DNA of 64,000 bases, taken from positions 20,607,313 to 20,671,312 of the forward strand of contig OX388312.1 of the NCBI GenBank assembly GCA_947579605.1. Reading direction: 5' to 3'. Every line of letters starts with the position of its first letter. The first letter of the stretch is position 1. The notes under the pieces are model-generated. The model saw nothing but the letters and a program-made list of their open reading frames with translations. It made no database searches and had not been told where the DNA came from. Origin of the DNA: Athripsodes cinereus (Eukaryota; Arthropoda; Insecta; Trichoptera; Leptoceridae). Below are positions 24,994 through 38,465 of the stretch, in pieces. Both the position numbers and the translations under genes were made by a program.

Positions 24994-25109
24994 TTAGCGA
25001 AATAGTCCCGCCATTTTGCCAAAAAGTGATTAAAAACTTTGATGAAAGAATCGACATCTGTCAGCGTGCTCGTGGTGGACATTTGTCAGATATCATTTTT
25101 CATGCATAA
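24994..25109 (+). pseudogene. DD41D transposase, C-terminal part after the insertion
   Basis: Continues the frame broken at 14363 once the Gypsy element and one GTGA copy are discounted. It reads ISEIVPPFCQKVIKNF, then DERIDICQRARGGHLSDI, and ends at TAA 25107-25109. The CQRARGGH(L)-(D/E)-I/V-I-F tail is typical of insect mariner-like transposases. No stop or frameshift within this part. Confidence 0.9.
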
Positions 25110-25217
25110 TTGCCAAACTTTTCTCTTTGTAATTCAATAAAAATTTTAATCATCTTCATCAATTTTTTTTGTTTTATTTTGTTTTAAAAAACAAAGTCCT
25201 TGTTGAAAAACCCTTTA

Positions 25218-26989
25218 CAAAGAATCTCTCGAGAACATAACATACGTTACACGTGTTTTTTTTTCCGTTGAGTAGAAAGTCAAAAGATTTTGGTAGACAT
25301 AATTTTTCACATCTTGCAACAACTTTTATCGTTAAAAATATTATTTTATTTTAAATTATTGAAGAATATAATACTCCAAAGAATTTGACTCCTAATCTTT
25401 TTTTGTAAGGTTCGGAATATCATGTAGGTAAAAGTCGAATTCACAATTAAAAAACATTTTGGTATGTAGGTATATCGGTCGATTCTAATTATCTGTCTAT
25501 CATAACTGTCCGTTTTACACTTATACGTTATACATATAATTTTTACTGCATGCAGTTAATAAAAGTAAGACATTCAGAAAGGGTGGCATAGCTCATCACT
25601 AAATTTAAAATATAAAATGTTCATTTTGCGATGCTTTACAAACACCTACCTCTTACAAGACACCGAGACACAAAAGAAAGTGGAGGACACATTTTCTTTT
25701 CTGAAAACTCTACTAAATGGTTAAATGAACTGTATTTCTATTCAGTTTGATAATTTTAGGTAGGTATACGAGTAAACACAGAAACTATTGTTATTCTGTA
25801 GAAACTGGAGAAGTACAAATTAAACATTATCGTATAAAGCGTAAAACATTGCAATTATTTCAGTGCAATACTTCAGTTTCAGTAATCATTGTTTCAGTGA
25901 ACCGCTTAACATAGTGAAAGCCCACATATTTCAAAAACTGCATAAAGCAGTTTTCAACTTACAACTTTGCAAAAATATCGCGAGAAATTTCTACATTCCA
26001 ACACGAACATTGGCATTATATGCACGTTTCTTATTTAAAAAAGTTTATGCACACAAAATAAACCGTAGTTCAACGATATAAACGATGCAAAGCTTCCACG
26101 TCTTCAATATCCTATGTAAATGAAACGTTATCGTGAACAAAATAGCCTTGTTAGTTTTCTAATTATTTAACAATCATTAGTTAAAACAAGCTTTAATTAA
26201 ATATTTTCTCTTCTGAAATCACATATTAACAACAATCATACGTTTTTAGTTGCACAAATGGAAACACTGGCTGCCCGTATTATTTTCTACAAAAGGTTTT
26301 AAATAGAATTACTTGGAACTGAACACCTACGAGAATACATATGAAATCAAGTTGCTGTGGAAATGTTAACGTGTCTTTAACATCGTTACGCTAATACACA
26401 ACTAATCATTACTTATGAGAAACACCATAGCGTGTTTTGAGCTAATGTTTAGAGGTTGTATTTATTTATCTTTATATTTATTAGTTTACAGCTCAGTAAA
26501 AATATTACTATTTTAGCAAATGTGGATATCGAAGACACAACAAAGTCTTTGGAATTGGAAAATGCATTACAAATTAAAAAAAATGAATGGATTAGATATG
26601 TAGATGGAGCCCCAAAGCAATGGTGACTGGTGACGACGAAATGAAATGCGGTGCGACAGTTGAAAAGATCGAGTAACCATTTTTAAAGATAAAAAATCCA
26701 AATAAAAGCTTTTGCTTATTTATTTATTTATTTTATTCTTCTTGCATATCATCATTCATAATTATATCAAAATCAACAGAGGAGTTTACATAAAAAAGAT
26801 GTGATGATGTGCAGTGGCGAGATTATCACTATAAAGTGATTTTTTCCATCTAACCACGTCATACTAACACTAAACAGAAATAAAAATAATAATTTAAAAA
26901 ACACAAAAAGAATATGCTTCCAACTCTTTTTTACAGGTTTTCAAGTGTCCCGTAAGATATCCGTTTCAAGATATTTAAAATCTTCAGTT
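25218..26989. other. Unassigned AT-rich DNA
   Basis: No supported gene. Contains a partial copy of repeat M at 25566-25600 (CATTCAGAAAGGGTGGCATA) and a TTTATTTATTTATT run near 26720 with the CATATCATCATT junction also seen near 8760. Confidence 0.4.
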
Positions 26990-27106
26990 CTACCTATTCT
27001 GAATGTCTCAAATTTAATTGACATGGAGAGGACGACCTTCTTATTTTATATCAAACGGTTGGTTTGCTGGACACCTTACTTGCGGGAGATACCGTGGTGG
27101 AATGGA
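26990..27106 (-). repeat. Dispersed repeat M copy
   Basis: Minus-strand copy with ATTGACATGGAGAGGACGA and CTTACTTGCGGGAGATACCG in + orientation, matching the 12402, 50070 and 62381 copies. No coding function. Confidence 0.6.
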
Positions 27107-27924
27107 TGGATAGAATAAAGTTACCAGTTTATTAGGAGGTTCACGATGGGGGGGGGGTGGGAAATGCCGTAATAGCGTGAAATAAAGGTTTATCAAGAGG
27201 CATAACAATGTATGGACATGAGTCAAAGAAAATATTAATATTGTCATTAATAATGTCGCTATGGAAGTATACTAAAATGAATGTTTTATTTAATAAAAAT
27301 ATGATAACGCCAAATGCATTTCTTAAAAATGAAAAAAAAATACCAAAATGCAAATAAGTTTTCATACAGATTTAAGTTTCTTTCTAGGTATTTACCTACT
27401 TGATGAAAATGTAGAAATAGACATTTTGCAGTTAGACACTCGAACTAACATCTTAAATCCAATTTGTCTTTGTGTCGTTCTTAACGTTTACATACTTAAT
27501 CCGTATAAAGCGAATGGACGAGGCCGAGTACGTTAATGACTGATAAGTACATAATAATTATGTTTCAGGTACTAATGCTTCTGTTAAAGAGAATCCTTCA
27601 GAAAAGAGGTCTTGTACCATCTTTGTTACGTACTTGATATAGGATAATACGATTAAGTCAAACGGTTTACTTCTACGGTTTAAAATGAGGTTGAAAATAT
27701 CTCTTGCAATCAACAAATGAAGAGGTTCTTCTTTAAAGGCGATTGTTTTCAATAATAAAATATTAAGTACATATTTAATGATAAAATTTTTAGCGTTTCT
27801 GAGGAAATAGAGTTCTGCAGCTTTATAAGTTTTATGATCGGATATATCACCACAAAGTATAGAACAAAATTATTTTTACAGGTAGATATACCTAATTGTT
27901 AGATTACAATTTACATAATAATAA
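27107..27924. other. Unassigned DNA with one unexplained open frame
   Basis: The minus frame 27558-27752 encodes 64 residues with a plausible protein-like composition (FKEEPLHLLIARDIFNLI and later KMVQDLFSEGFSLTEAL) and mixed codon use. I do not recognise it. It could be an isolated exon or a repeat fragment. A G9 run with one T lies near 27148. Confidence 0.25.
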
Positions 27925-28023
27925 GCGTGACTGGATCAGGATGAGAGATATGGAGGAGTTGTCCTGGTCATTTCAGGACTGTGAAGTCTATGACAGAGTG
28001 ATCGCCAACTTCAAGGGGACCTG
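27925..28023 (+). pseudogene. Possible non-LTR tail fragment, unassigned
   Basis: An open + frame ending at TGA 28021-28023 reads RDWIRMRDMEELSWSFQDC, then EVYDRVIANFKGT. It is GC-richer than its surroundings and next to a tail-like repeat (28080-28180). I do not recognise the family; a retrotransposon tail is a guess from context. Confidence 0.25.
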
Positions 28024-28079
28024 ACAGAGCAGAAAAAGATTCCTTATTAGCATTTTTTTTTAATATTATGAAATATTAC

Positions 28080-28180
28080 ATAGCAATACACATACATCTG
28101 TGTCCCCTTGTTCTAGATAGGTCGGGGGTGGAGGCATTGGGTCTAATTACATAAATATTTACTCCAGAGACTCCTATTTA
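28080..28180 (-). repeat. Degraded non-LTR tail repeat T2
   Basis: Blocks such as GTCCCCTTGTTCTAGATAG, GTCGGGGGTGGAGGCATTG and CTCCAGAGACTCC parallel the 51301-51390 sequence (CCCCTTGTCCTAGTTGG, GTCGGAGGCCCATTG, CTCCAGAGATCCC). Old copy of the same repeat. Confidence 0.5.
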
Positions 28181-31100
28181 TTGTCATTTGTTGGATTTCT
28201 GGCAATTTCAAACACAGTATTCTCATACCAGTTTTGTTTTTGATGAAGTAAACCAGCCTTTTGCTCAACCCTACAATAAAAAATATTTTTGTAACTAACG
28301 GTAAAAAATAATGTCACTTGCATTATAAAATACTGAAGTATATCCGGAGCATTTATTTTTGAAGAAGCTTATACATACATTAAATACATTTATAACAATA
28401 AAATATAGGTTTGCAATACAAAAGGAATCATGCAAGCAATAATTTGAAAATTCGCAATGTAGAATGAAAAACGAAAATGAATTTATATTAGTTGCACAAG
28501 TAAAGTACGTATACAGTAGTATAATATAGATATTAGTAATAATATGTAGAAAACGTTGTAACGTGGAACTTGGTCGTATTGTTCGGTACATTGGACAAAT
28601 GGAATTCAGGCTATCAGGCGAAATTGCATTCCAAGATTGTAGGAGAATGTTTCTGATAGTTATTCTTATATAATATAAAAGCGTACAACTATAGGTAAAT
28701 GTCTACTCGCTAATATGCTTATATTAAATACTATACAAACTGTATGAACTCTGTATGCAATAAAAGTCATTATGTCCAAAGGAATGGAAACAAGAATTAA
28801 GAATTGCAAGTCATCGTCTCGCGTAGCAGTTAAGTACATTTAATAATAACTTTCCATTGTTGTATTCCGTGGCGCTTACGTACATACGAACCTACCTAAA
28901 AACTTGAAATTAACAATACCATACAATTATATGTTAAAAACACCAATCTTCATTAACTTTTACATTACAATATTCCCAATCCATCATATATCACTTTAAT
29001 TAATACGTACGAAAATGACTTTTATATATTTTCAGGTGATTATAGTTTTAATTAAAGCTCTTAGATTTCTGTAATAACAAGTAGGTATTTTAGAAATATT
29101 GTTATTTAATTTTAGGCTGACCTAGGTACAAATTAAAATATGACCTACCTCAATTCATGTTGTACGTTCCTGGATCTTCTGTATCCAGTTAAAATCACTA
29201 TATATAATACAAAACCATTTCCCTAGAGTATTGATGGTCAATCTCCTTCCTTATTGTATTTCTTGACTTCAATTCTATTTTTTTTTCATTCTAAGCTTTT
29301 TCGTTTAGACTTTTGGCTACGTGATTCCCATAAAGTCATTTAAGACTTACAGTTTTCAAGTCTTTCTTAACAAAAAGTTCTAAAAATTATAAGATCAATA
29401 TTAAAACAATTTGGTTAAATAATAATAAATGAATGCATTAATTTGGAACATGTAAGTTTATGCAATTGAGTGTGTTTTAATCATTTAACAGAAGTCGATT
29501 TATAACACTTCAAATTCTTGATTTGAAGAGGAAGCACCTATGTACAGAAAAATCTGGATGAATGACCTAAGCGTTATAAGGCCCCAACGGAACAAGGCCA
29601 AGTGTAAAATGAATCAAGTGCATTCATTTACAAGTGTGTTAATAAGAAGGGCGATTCAGTTTTCCATATTACCATAAATCTACTTTTATTATGTAGTTCA
29701 AATAAAAAGGTATAAGGTATTTCTAAGAAAGAGAGGTGACGTATAGTAAACTAGAATGTATTGTTTTATAACTATGTAGTTTGTGTGTGTCACATGATAC
29801 TGATTGATTAGTGACAATTTACTCCGAACGTATAATTACAAAAGCAGTGATTAGTTTAAAGCAACAGAATTGAAAACAAGAAGGCAAGATAACGAAGAAG
29901 ATAGTACCTAGGTACCTGGTACTTACTGACTGACTATCAAATATACTTTAGTTAGGTACAAAATTTATATTATATACTATATGTATTTTCAGTTCGTAAG
30001 TATTAATGTTTGCTTTTTGGAATTATTGATATTATCTTAAAGTAATAACTACTTTCTGCCATCTTATTGGTTTTCCATGAATAATTATTTTGCTTAATTA
30101 CTTAAACCCTAAAATTTCAATACGTATTAAGGATAGTCAGAAAATATGAACAAGAGCAATCATGTTTTTTAATAAAATCATTTTTTTTATTTTTGATAAT
30201 AAAACTCAAAAGTGTATTTTCGTATGAAATTGTGAAATAATTTTTTTAGTAGACTCTAATAAATCAACGCTGGCAAAAATATATACCAATTTTAAAAGTG
30301 ATACCTACATAGTGAAATTACGCAAAATTTACTTGTACGTAAGCCTGCTCCATATAACTTGATTTAGTAAAATGCGGTTCATAAATCTACCAAAAATTTC
30401 GGGTGAGAAATCATTTGAATCATTAATTGCTTGGCCCATAATATGATACATTATAATAGCGTACAAATTCGCATTTGTATTGTGTTTGCAATAATATAAA
30501 TGAGCATCGGCTGTCCCTACATACCTATATAATAATATTATTGTGCTTATACCATGCAAATTATACACAATCATTAAATAGATAAATAGTTAGTTTTGTA
30601 CGCAGATAGGTATACAAACAATAGCTGATAATAATTATTGTTACAACAAAATAATATATTGTTGTGTAGGTATTACAGTATTATTATCAATCAACAGACA
30701 TGGGTCTTAGTTTACCTACATTAAATACGTTCTTAGTAAGTCGTATGTCTACAGATACATTCTTACGCACGATTCTAGTAACGCACATAGTGTGCGCATA
30801 TTGCAATTTATTGGTAACATTTTTGCTCGTAATTTAGTAGGTAGTCTTTTGGTGATCCATATTCAAATTTAATTTCTCACCTAGCGTTTTCATTATTAAT
30901 TAAATATCCGTGTCGTTATTCAAATAAACCTGCTTTGTAAACTAAGATACAATCTACAATATTAATCGACGATGATCGCGAGCTATTTAAATACGGATTT
31001 TTCTGTTTATTGACCTTGTTCAATGAATCGTTGATTTTAAGCAAAAATGCTGAGGACTACACTAGAAAACACATTTTTTACACAAGATGTGTCACATAGT

Positions 31101-34100
31101 AAGCAGCTCGAAGAGAAATTCAATAAAGTACCTAACAAGATACAAGTTATTTACCTACATCCATAATTTTATCTTTCCTTTTATTTTATAAAAAGTAAAT
31201 GTTGATTTTTAATATATCCAAATACTCCCAAGACACATCCATCACAGTTAGCAATATGGCAGTGTCGTGAAGGTGAAGTAGATCAGCAGCAGGTGGAACA
31301 TGGATCGATATCGGATCTCTCTATTGAAATTCAAGAGTCTATCATCAGTCAACCAAAATTAACTCTCCTAAGAAAGAAGCTCGCCAATGTCTCCATAACA
31401 GCTTATTTCGTTGTACAATACTTGCAATAATGTGATGCATATAAGTAGGGACTAATACATTATTGAAATATTTGTTTAAACACCTCTGACTATTGATTAT
31501 TTCGTTACCAAATTGAGAGAGATTTATCGTGCGTACACCTACGTAAATTCACAAAGAGAATTCGTACGAAAACGTATCGAATGTGCGTTCGAACGATTTT
31601 GTACGTGTATTTAGATCATAAAGTACATTAGTAGTAACGTATAAAGATTTAACGTTCCTAATGTTGGTATCAACATCTCAAATATCTGCGGTTCTTGTAG
31701 TAACAATGAACGTATTCAAAGTATATTAATATTCTACATAGTAGTATATACTATCTAGTAGTACGTTGATCCTATCATTGTTGTTGATGAGATGTAGATA
31801 ATATTATTAATTTGAAATATCAATAATTAATTTTGGGTATTTCAATGCGCTACATGTCTGTTTATATTAACATTGTTTTGAATTAATGTTATGGAGATAA
31901 CACAATGTGATGTTTTCTCTCACATAATTGATAAACTTTGCATAATTATAATGCGCTATAAGTACCTACATAGATGGCGACAAAATGCAAAGACACAATT
32001 CTTTATTTTTTTTTTAATTTCGCATGATTCAAATAGCAAAAGATGGTGGTATTCTCAAATGAAAAAACTTTAAGCTCTTAAAGTAAAAAGTGAATAATAA
32101 ACTTGTATAAATAAATATAATTTTCGGAGCTTAAGGAGATACTAGTCACATTCTCTGAATATTTTTTTATTTTTTTAATTTTTCAATCTAAGAGATTCAA
32201 ACAGTCATTACATAACATGTTAACATTTAATACACTCAACATGTGGACCAGCAAAGATTGCACACCAGAAATGTCTTAGTCTTAAGAAAAAAGTTAATAT
32301 ATTAACAAATGGGAAAATTTAAATTCTTTAAAGGATGTCCAGTTAGATAGTTTTGAAAAAAGGTATGTAGGTACGTACGTTTTCCATAAGTTGCATTTAG
32401 GTATTTCGATATGATATTGTTTTTTTCTCATGATCATAACATTAATAAATTGATGTTTTTTTGTTTGTTTATTCCAATATTAAAATAAATCCTTCGTTAT
32501 TAAAGTACCTAAGGGTTCTAAACAAATTATTGAAATTCGTGGAATTTCAAATTGCTACCAAAGATAATAATGATTTACGTTAACAACATTTTGTTTTTTT
32601 TTATTATTATTATTATTTGTTTATTTTCATCATAATACGGGGGAGTATTGATAAAGAAAGCTTTGATTTTTGACATTTATTAAAAACGTTATACACAGCG
32701 AGAGGCATCGACATTATTTATGTAAATAATATCGATATTTATTTATGTATACCAAAATGAAATCATTTATTTTTTCACCCACAGTTAAGTAAATCGGTTC
32801 TACGTACAAAATATTGTGTTCAAAATTTCATCTCGACAATTCTGATCGGGGTGTAGTACTTGTATAAAATATAATTGAATTATGTATATTAAATAGGCAC
32901 TACCGCCGTGGAACTATTGATGTGAGCTTTTTTCGTTAGTTGGATAGTTATGAAAAAAATTCGAAGAATAATTTTGAATTTAGTAAAAAAATATGTAGGT
33001 AAATGCTGATAAATAGTTTAGAAAATTTTAATTTTTATGATCGTGTTATGAATATCTCTCAGCGGCAACATATAGCAAAAACAAAATCATGACCATTTTT
33101 GATTGCTTATTAAAAATGTAGAAATTTCAAAAACTTCGTAATATGAAGAAATTCATCTCTATTACTGAATAGAATCCTCCTTTTTCACTGTGTTTTTGAA
33201 AACAAAAGCTTCTCTTCACTTTATAGATTTTAATTTATAGATACGTCTTTCAGATTGATAATGTCCTTGAAAGACAAAAGAAGTCTCTCTCAAATAAGTA
33301 AATATTTTTATTTCACAATCCTTTTTAATATCATTAGGCAAACAACATCTCTTATTATTCCTCTAAAAATACGCCAAATGTCAAGTTAATTAACAGTAGG
33401 TTTGTATCGTATGCAGTATAAGATTATGATTGAACGATAATAATTGATTGGATTGTTACAGTACAAACGATTCGTACGATACATCGAATCTTCAAATACC
33501 ACATTACCTTCAATATACAGTAGGTCCCATCAAAATGATTGTTTATGTGATTTGTGCTGAAGAATGTATCGAATAAATTGTTTGCTACGCTGAACGTCTA
33601 AATACGAGTACACCTTCCTATGAGGTACATTATATATTATTCTGTTAAATGAAGAATAATACTTCAATGTACTTACATAAGTAGTGAAATATCATGGTAA
33701 GGAGTAGGTTTTGTTGATGATAAATGAACAATTCATCTACTACAAATATAAGAAAACATTTGTGGCCATTAAATGAAAAATTGTGTTTTAATTTGCAAAA
33801 TAATATCTTGGATATAAATTGCACCAATGAATAATGTGGTTAGATCATCTCCAATTCTATTTGCTTGTTCTTCTCATTGTTTTCTACATATTTTTAATAT
33901 TTTTAGTCATTCACTTTTGCAATATGAAATAGTGAAGAAACGTTTTATTCAAGTGCCATATCTGATTTTTTTAACGTTGGCGATCATCACAGAGAAAGTC
34001 TCTCTATATTGCGCAGCCATGATATTTGTGTTCTGTCCACTCCTCGACGGCCCATAACTGAAGTCTTGATTATGAAATGAACTATGCGCAAATTTTGTGC

Positions 34101-35401
34101 TCGTAAAATGTTTCGCAGGTACATAACTTTTCAATATTTGTGATGCAAGGTTAAATATTGTTATAAAATTTACAATAAACAAGAATTAAGATGAAGAACG
34201 TTACTCGATGAGGTCATTATTGAATATTTTGTATTAAATATCTTGTGTTCTATTTTGTAAAAAAGTAATGTATCTTTTATGGCTGAACTATCTAAATGTT
34301 AATTTTTTTTTTGTTTCACTTACAACTTGTACAAATTGAATTTTATTACAAATACGAGTTCGACCTCAGGCGCTTAGAAACATTGAATGTAATGTTATTA
34401 TCTGTTTTCAAATTGCCAATGTTTATTGAACCTTTGAAACGTATCGTCTACAATTTTATCGTCTACAAAACAAACTACGAGCTTGGAGTACATAATAAAA
34501 TATCTGAACTGGAAAGAATAGAAATATCTTAATAATTACTAGATATTTTGCCGGTCTTCTAAGTCAGCTGATTGCTTTGTACAACTAAAGAAGATAAAAT
34601 ATTTATTAATATATTTGTACAAGATCAAGTGTGCAGCGATTTCCCATTGCTGGTAACGATAACTACGGATAAAATGCTTTAAGTAAAAGGATTTTATAAC
34701 ATTGCAAGGATTTCAAGAATGCAATATTTTATTTCATCTCTTGTGTTGATATATTCAACAAGCAAACGTATTTGCAAGGAGAATCGTAAACATCCCATAC
34801 GTGCTTTACTATGATAGAAAGAGATTTATTCTTAAATCCGTGCTACGCACACAGTACGAAGCTCATACATGCATGATGTGCTTTGCTTATTTATATAAAC
34901 TAACTGTCATTTTAAATCGACGTGATGAACGCGCTCGTATAAAAAAATACTATTTGATGGGAAATATAAATAATTTTGATTATGTTGATGATTATTTCAG
35001 TGAATAAAAATGTGATACGATATAATGAATTTGCACGTACTTCAATATTTAATCATGATACGATGGAAATTTAATGAAAAACAATTAAACCTTAGACAAT
35101 TTTCTTAAATAAACCAAAACTAATAATGAGTTACATTCGTATAATATTTTGATCAAGCCTTTAGGTGTTTGTTTCAAAACATTCGTAGCAATAAACAACT
35201 GTTATTTTACCAAGCATGTTTCTTTAACGAGGTAACAGTAGCTTTTTTGGAATCATCATAGATATTTGAACTTTGTATCATAATATTAAAATGTTTTGTG
35301 AGTTTCCAGCGCTGAATAATTTGGAGCAAACATATCTGTCATATTTCAAACGTATAAAATTATAATAGTTTTATAATAATATGTAAGATAACATTACGTA
35401 T

Positions 35402-35423
35402 TAGTAGTAGTAGTAGTAGTAGT
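35402..35423. repeat. (TAG)7 microsatellite
   Basis: Seven TAG units in a row. Related to the TACTACTAC starts of repeat M (52397, 62381), so it may be the eroded end of such a copy. Confidence 0.9.
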
Positions 35424-36024
35424 GATGTCAAATGAAACACAGAGTGGATAATTGAATTTGTGTTTAAGTCACACTGACAGGAATAAACAGTGTACGACAG
35501 CCTTCATGTTCTCGTGAATACTATATCTGAAAGCATTGCTAATAAACCTGATGTAATCGTCCTCGTAGCTGCTTCACTTCAATTGCAGAATTAATTATGA
35601 ATTAATTATATGCGAAATGATAATTATTAAAAAAATCGAAGTGCTTTACAATGTTAGAGCAAAAACATACAATCTACATACAATATTAAAACTGCTAAAA
35701 ATTATTAAAATAAAAACATTTAATTGATATGGAGGTGGTTAAATTCTTATATTTGCCTACAATGTATTTACATTAATTGACAAAGAAATATTCAGTTAAT
35801 TTCTTTTTCTAAGTAAACAACAGTAGAAAATTAAGTGAATAAAAAGCATAGGATTATTTTTATTTATTTATTTATACAGCGAACGGCTATATAAGCCTGT
35901 GAAGTTAAAGCCATTATAAATTAGATTATCTAACTTAGCAGGCCTATTCAAGGAAAATTTAGTATTTACTTCCGTATTTTACAGATAATACGATGAGTTT
36001 TTTATATTGTGGCATAAGACAAAA

Positions 36025-36064
36025 ATATATAACAAAACCCAGATATATCTTTTTGAAAAAAAAA
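36025..36064 (+). repeat. SINE S1 3' end fragment
   Basis: AACAAAACCCAGATATATCT followed by TTTTG and A's is the terminal 40 bp of the SINE at 61369-61548. Only the tail remains. Confidence 0.7.
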
Positions 36065-37116
36065 GTAAAATGTATTTCTTATAAAAAAAATCATAAAAGC
36101 TGAAGTGAGTGATTGTTGAATTTACCAAAAAGCATTAGGTCTCAATAGTCCATTTAAAGAGAAATAAGGAGTCACGTGATGTTTTCATCTTAATAATTCG
36201 GACCGCAAAAAAAATAATAACCTAAAGTGAAAAAGTCTCACTTTGAGTTAGAAGCAATAATTTTCTAGAGGATCAAGATAAAAATGCGATAATAGTATGA
36301 TTACTTGTTCGAAGAAATAAACACAGAAAAAAATGAGAGAATTAAGTCATTTGAGAAATCGGAAATGAAAATATAGGCAGGTGTGTGGAATCGAAGATAT
36401 GTATCTTTGACAGGAAAGACAATGAGATATGTCACACGAACAGAATAGATAATGAAGTGATAATCATGACTCACTCGACCCCCACAAGAACATTGTGAAT
36501 CACATCATAAGAAAAATGGAAAAGTAAATGGGCTAGAAGCTAAAGTAATGAAATCTTCACATTTTTTTGTAGTACCTATACATAATCTAATAAGGAAGTT
36601 TTTCGGGTTAAGAATTATTATTTTCAATTGCATATTTGTATATGTAAATGATTGAATTTTTCAGATTTAACGTCAATAAGTTTCTAAAAAATTGGTTGAT
36701 TCTTAATACCCTTGTAAACGTGATATTCAAAAATTCAAACTCATAAAAATAATACAATGTGGTTGCACTTCTGCGACATTTGTTTTTTGCAAAAGATTTA
36801 TGGCTTGTATAAATGGTAGTTTGTAAAACAAAACAAAGTAATATAACAAAACTTATTTTGAAATAATGGCAAAAGCCAATCGCTTTTTTCAAAATCATGT
36901 GTATTTTCAAAACTACTGCACGTAGTGTACCAGAAAATGATTTTATGTACGTACAAAATGTTCTGCACAAAACATCTTTCTAAACATATTCATATACATA
37001 ATTACTTAATTAATAAATGGAGCCAAACATTTTATCATCGGTTTCATTTGAAACGACATGTATGTCGTATGACATAGTATGTCGAAACCTAGGTCAAACA
37101 AAGGTAAAATTACTAG

Positions 37117-38026
37117 TGTGCGGGACGGAGTCCGACTCAGACTGCCCAGGCCACAAGTGAACTGTATCTCCGGTTGGTGTGGAGTCGGGGGTGAGTGAGG
37201 GGGCCGCGGGTACCCACACACGGGCCTCGATGTATCTCTGCCTATATCCGGTGCGTCGTTGTTGAGGTGACTCAGCTGCCGTTACCCTCAACAACACGTC
37301 GGAGACTCCCTTCGTTCGTCGACCTGGGGATGTTTACTTCCACCGGGCACGACTCCGTCGTAACACCTAGGCGCAGCTAACCTGTGTACTCGCAAGCACT
37401 CGCTACCGGGCAATGATCCCGATAGCACTGACTGTATTGAGGACACAAGAAGCTACACGGCGGCGTATCGACGAAGAAGTACTCGGCTCACGGTAACCAC
37501 CTCAGTGCCAATTCACTTGGAAGCTCGTCTGTGCAGGGAAGGTGTAGGACAGCTGAAGCCAAAGTTCCAATCCAGTGTAGTGGTCAGCAGTGGTAGTCCA
37601 ATCCAGTCCAGTCCAAGAGAGCAGTTGAGGTAGTCAGTAGTAAAAGCCAGGTTGATTGTTCCGAAGAGAGTGGTTTTATTTAGTGAAATGTATTACTTAT
37701 AAAGCGGCCGATACACGCCGACCTTGACCCAGCCGACAGTGGCTGAGTGTGAGGTGCGCGCGGTTACCGGCCGACGTAAATAACTCCCACCCCTGCGCGA
37801 GCGTGTCATTCATATACCGACCGCCGCACAGGGAGGAGCTCTCACTATGAAACATGATTTATGCAATTATTACATACATGTACGGGACAGGGCGCTCCGC
37901 ACGGGTGGGTATACAGGCATGAGAGCTTTATTTGTACCCACGCCGTGTGTGCGGTGTCTTACAATTATATGTTATTATTTGCAATTGATTATACTGCTAG
38001 GGCTGAGGCGTACCAGGTTCGGTACA
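37117..38026 (-). repeat. BEL/Pao 3' LTR
   Basis: 910 bp. On the minus strand TTTATAAG (about 37696-37703) precedes an AATAAA signal (37675-37680), a plausible promoter and poly(A) pair. The short frames at 37006-37380 and 37847-38137 are LTR shadows. Confidence 0.95.
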
Positions 38027-38036
38027 CCCCCCCCCC
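38027..38036 (-). other. BEL/Pao polypurine tract
   Basis: A run of ten C on the + strand (G10 on the minus strand) directly abuts the 3' LTR, where plus-strand DNA synthesis would be primed. Confidence 0.85.
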
Positions 38037-38465
38037 GTGAGGGTTCTCCCTCACTAAAATTCTCCGAGCCGGGTTTCATGGGGACGTCTCGACTCGGCAT
38101 AGTCTCGCCACTGGTGTCAGTGCTGGTCACGGTGTGAGTGGTCTGCGACTTCCTGTTCCGAGCTGACCTCAGCCCACACTTAGTGTCACTGTTTGGGTTG
38201 TCAGGCATTGTGACAAACTGCAACGGTTCTGCAATTTTCACGCCGTCAACCTCGTGGCTCGTTGAGGATCCTTCTGCGATCCTTGTGATTGTTGCCGCCG
38301 TCGCCATCTCACTTCGCGTTTCATGGCGTCGAGGAACCATAACCCTACGAGAGCCAGGGTGTACCTCTTCCTCGTCTTCCTGGGACTCGTGTCTTCTGGG
38401 TTGTATCCCGTGGCTTGTGTCGTCCACGGATCTGGTGGGTGAAGTCCTCCTAATCGGGGATGCGT
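38037..38465 (-). pseudogene. Residual 3' coding part of BEL/Pao element
   Basis: Downstream of the protease-frame stop, a different minus frame stays open (37975-38526, 183 codons) right up to the polypurine tract. It is rich in charged and polar residues with R/S/T runs and includes SRGGGV at its end. It may be the C-terminal tail of a pol ORF left after an internal deletion, or simply an open frame in GC-rich DNA. No catalytic motif is present. Confidence 0.4.

Larger units (their letters stand above)
13290..25215 (+). mobile_element. DD41D-type Tc1/mariner element, split by a Gypsy insertion
   Basis: TIRs: left ACGGGTTGTTCAACAAG followed by AACTTTGTTTTTTAA; the right end (reverse complement from 25215) is the same with three mismatches in 32 bp. 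TA at 13288-13289 and 25216-25217 is the expected target duplication. Removing the Gypsy element and one copy of its 4-bp duplication leaves 1296 bp, a normal mariner length. The transposase has a D,D41D spacing, matching the rosa/DD41D (also called VISITOR) group of Tc1/mariner. One premature stop plus the insertion make it inactive. Confidence 0.93.
28181..37111. other. 8.9-kb AT-rich desert
   Basis: No supported gene or complete element. Small features only: a (TAG)7 microsatellite at 35402-35423, a 40-bp SINE S1 3' end at 36025-36064, and a TTTATTTATTTATT run near 35860. The open frames here are short and show no domain. Long introns or intergenic DNA are both possible. Confidence 0.5.
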
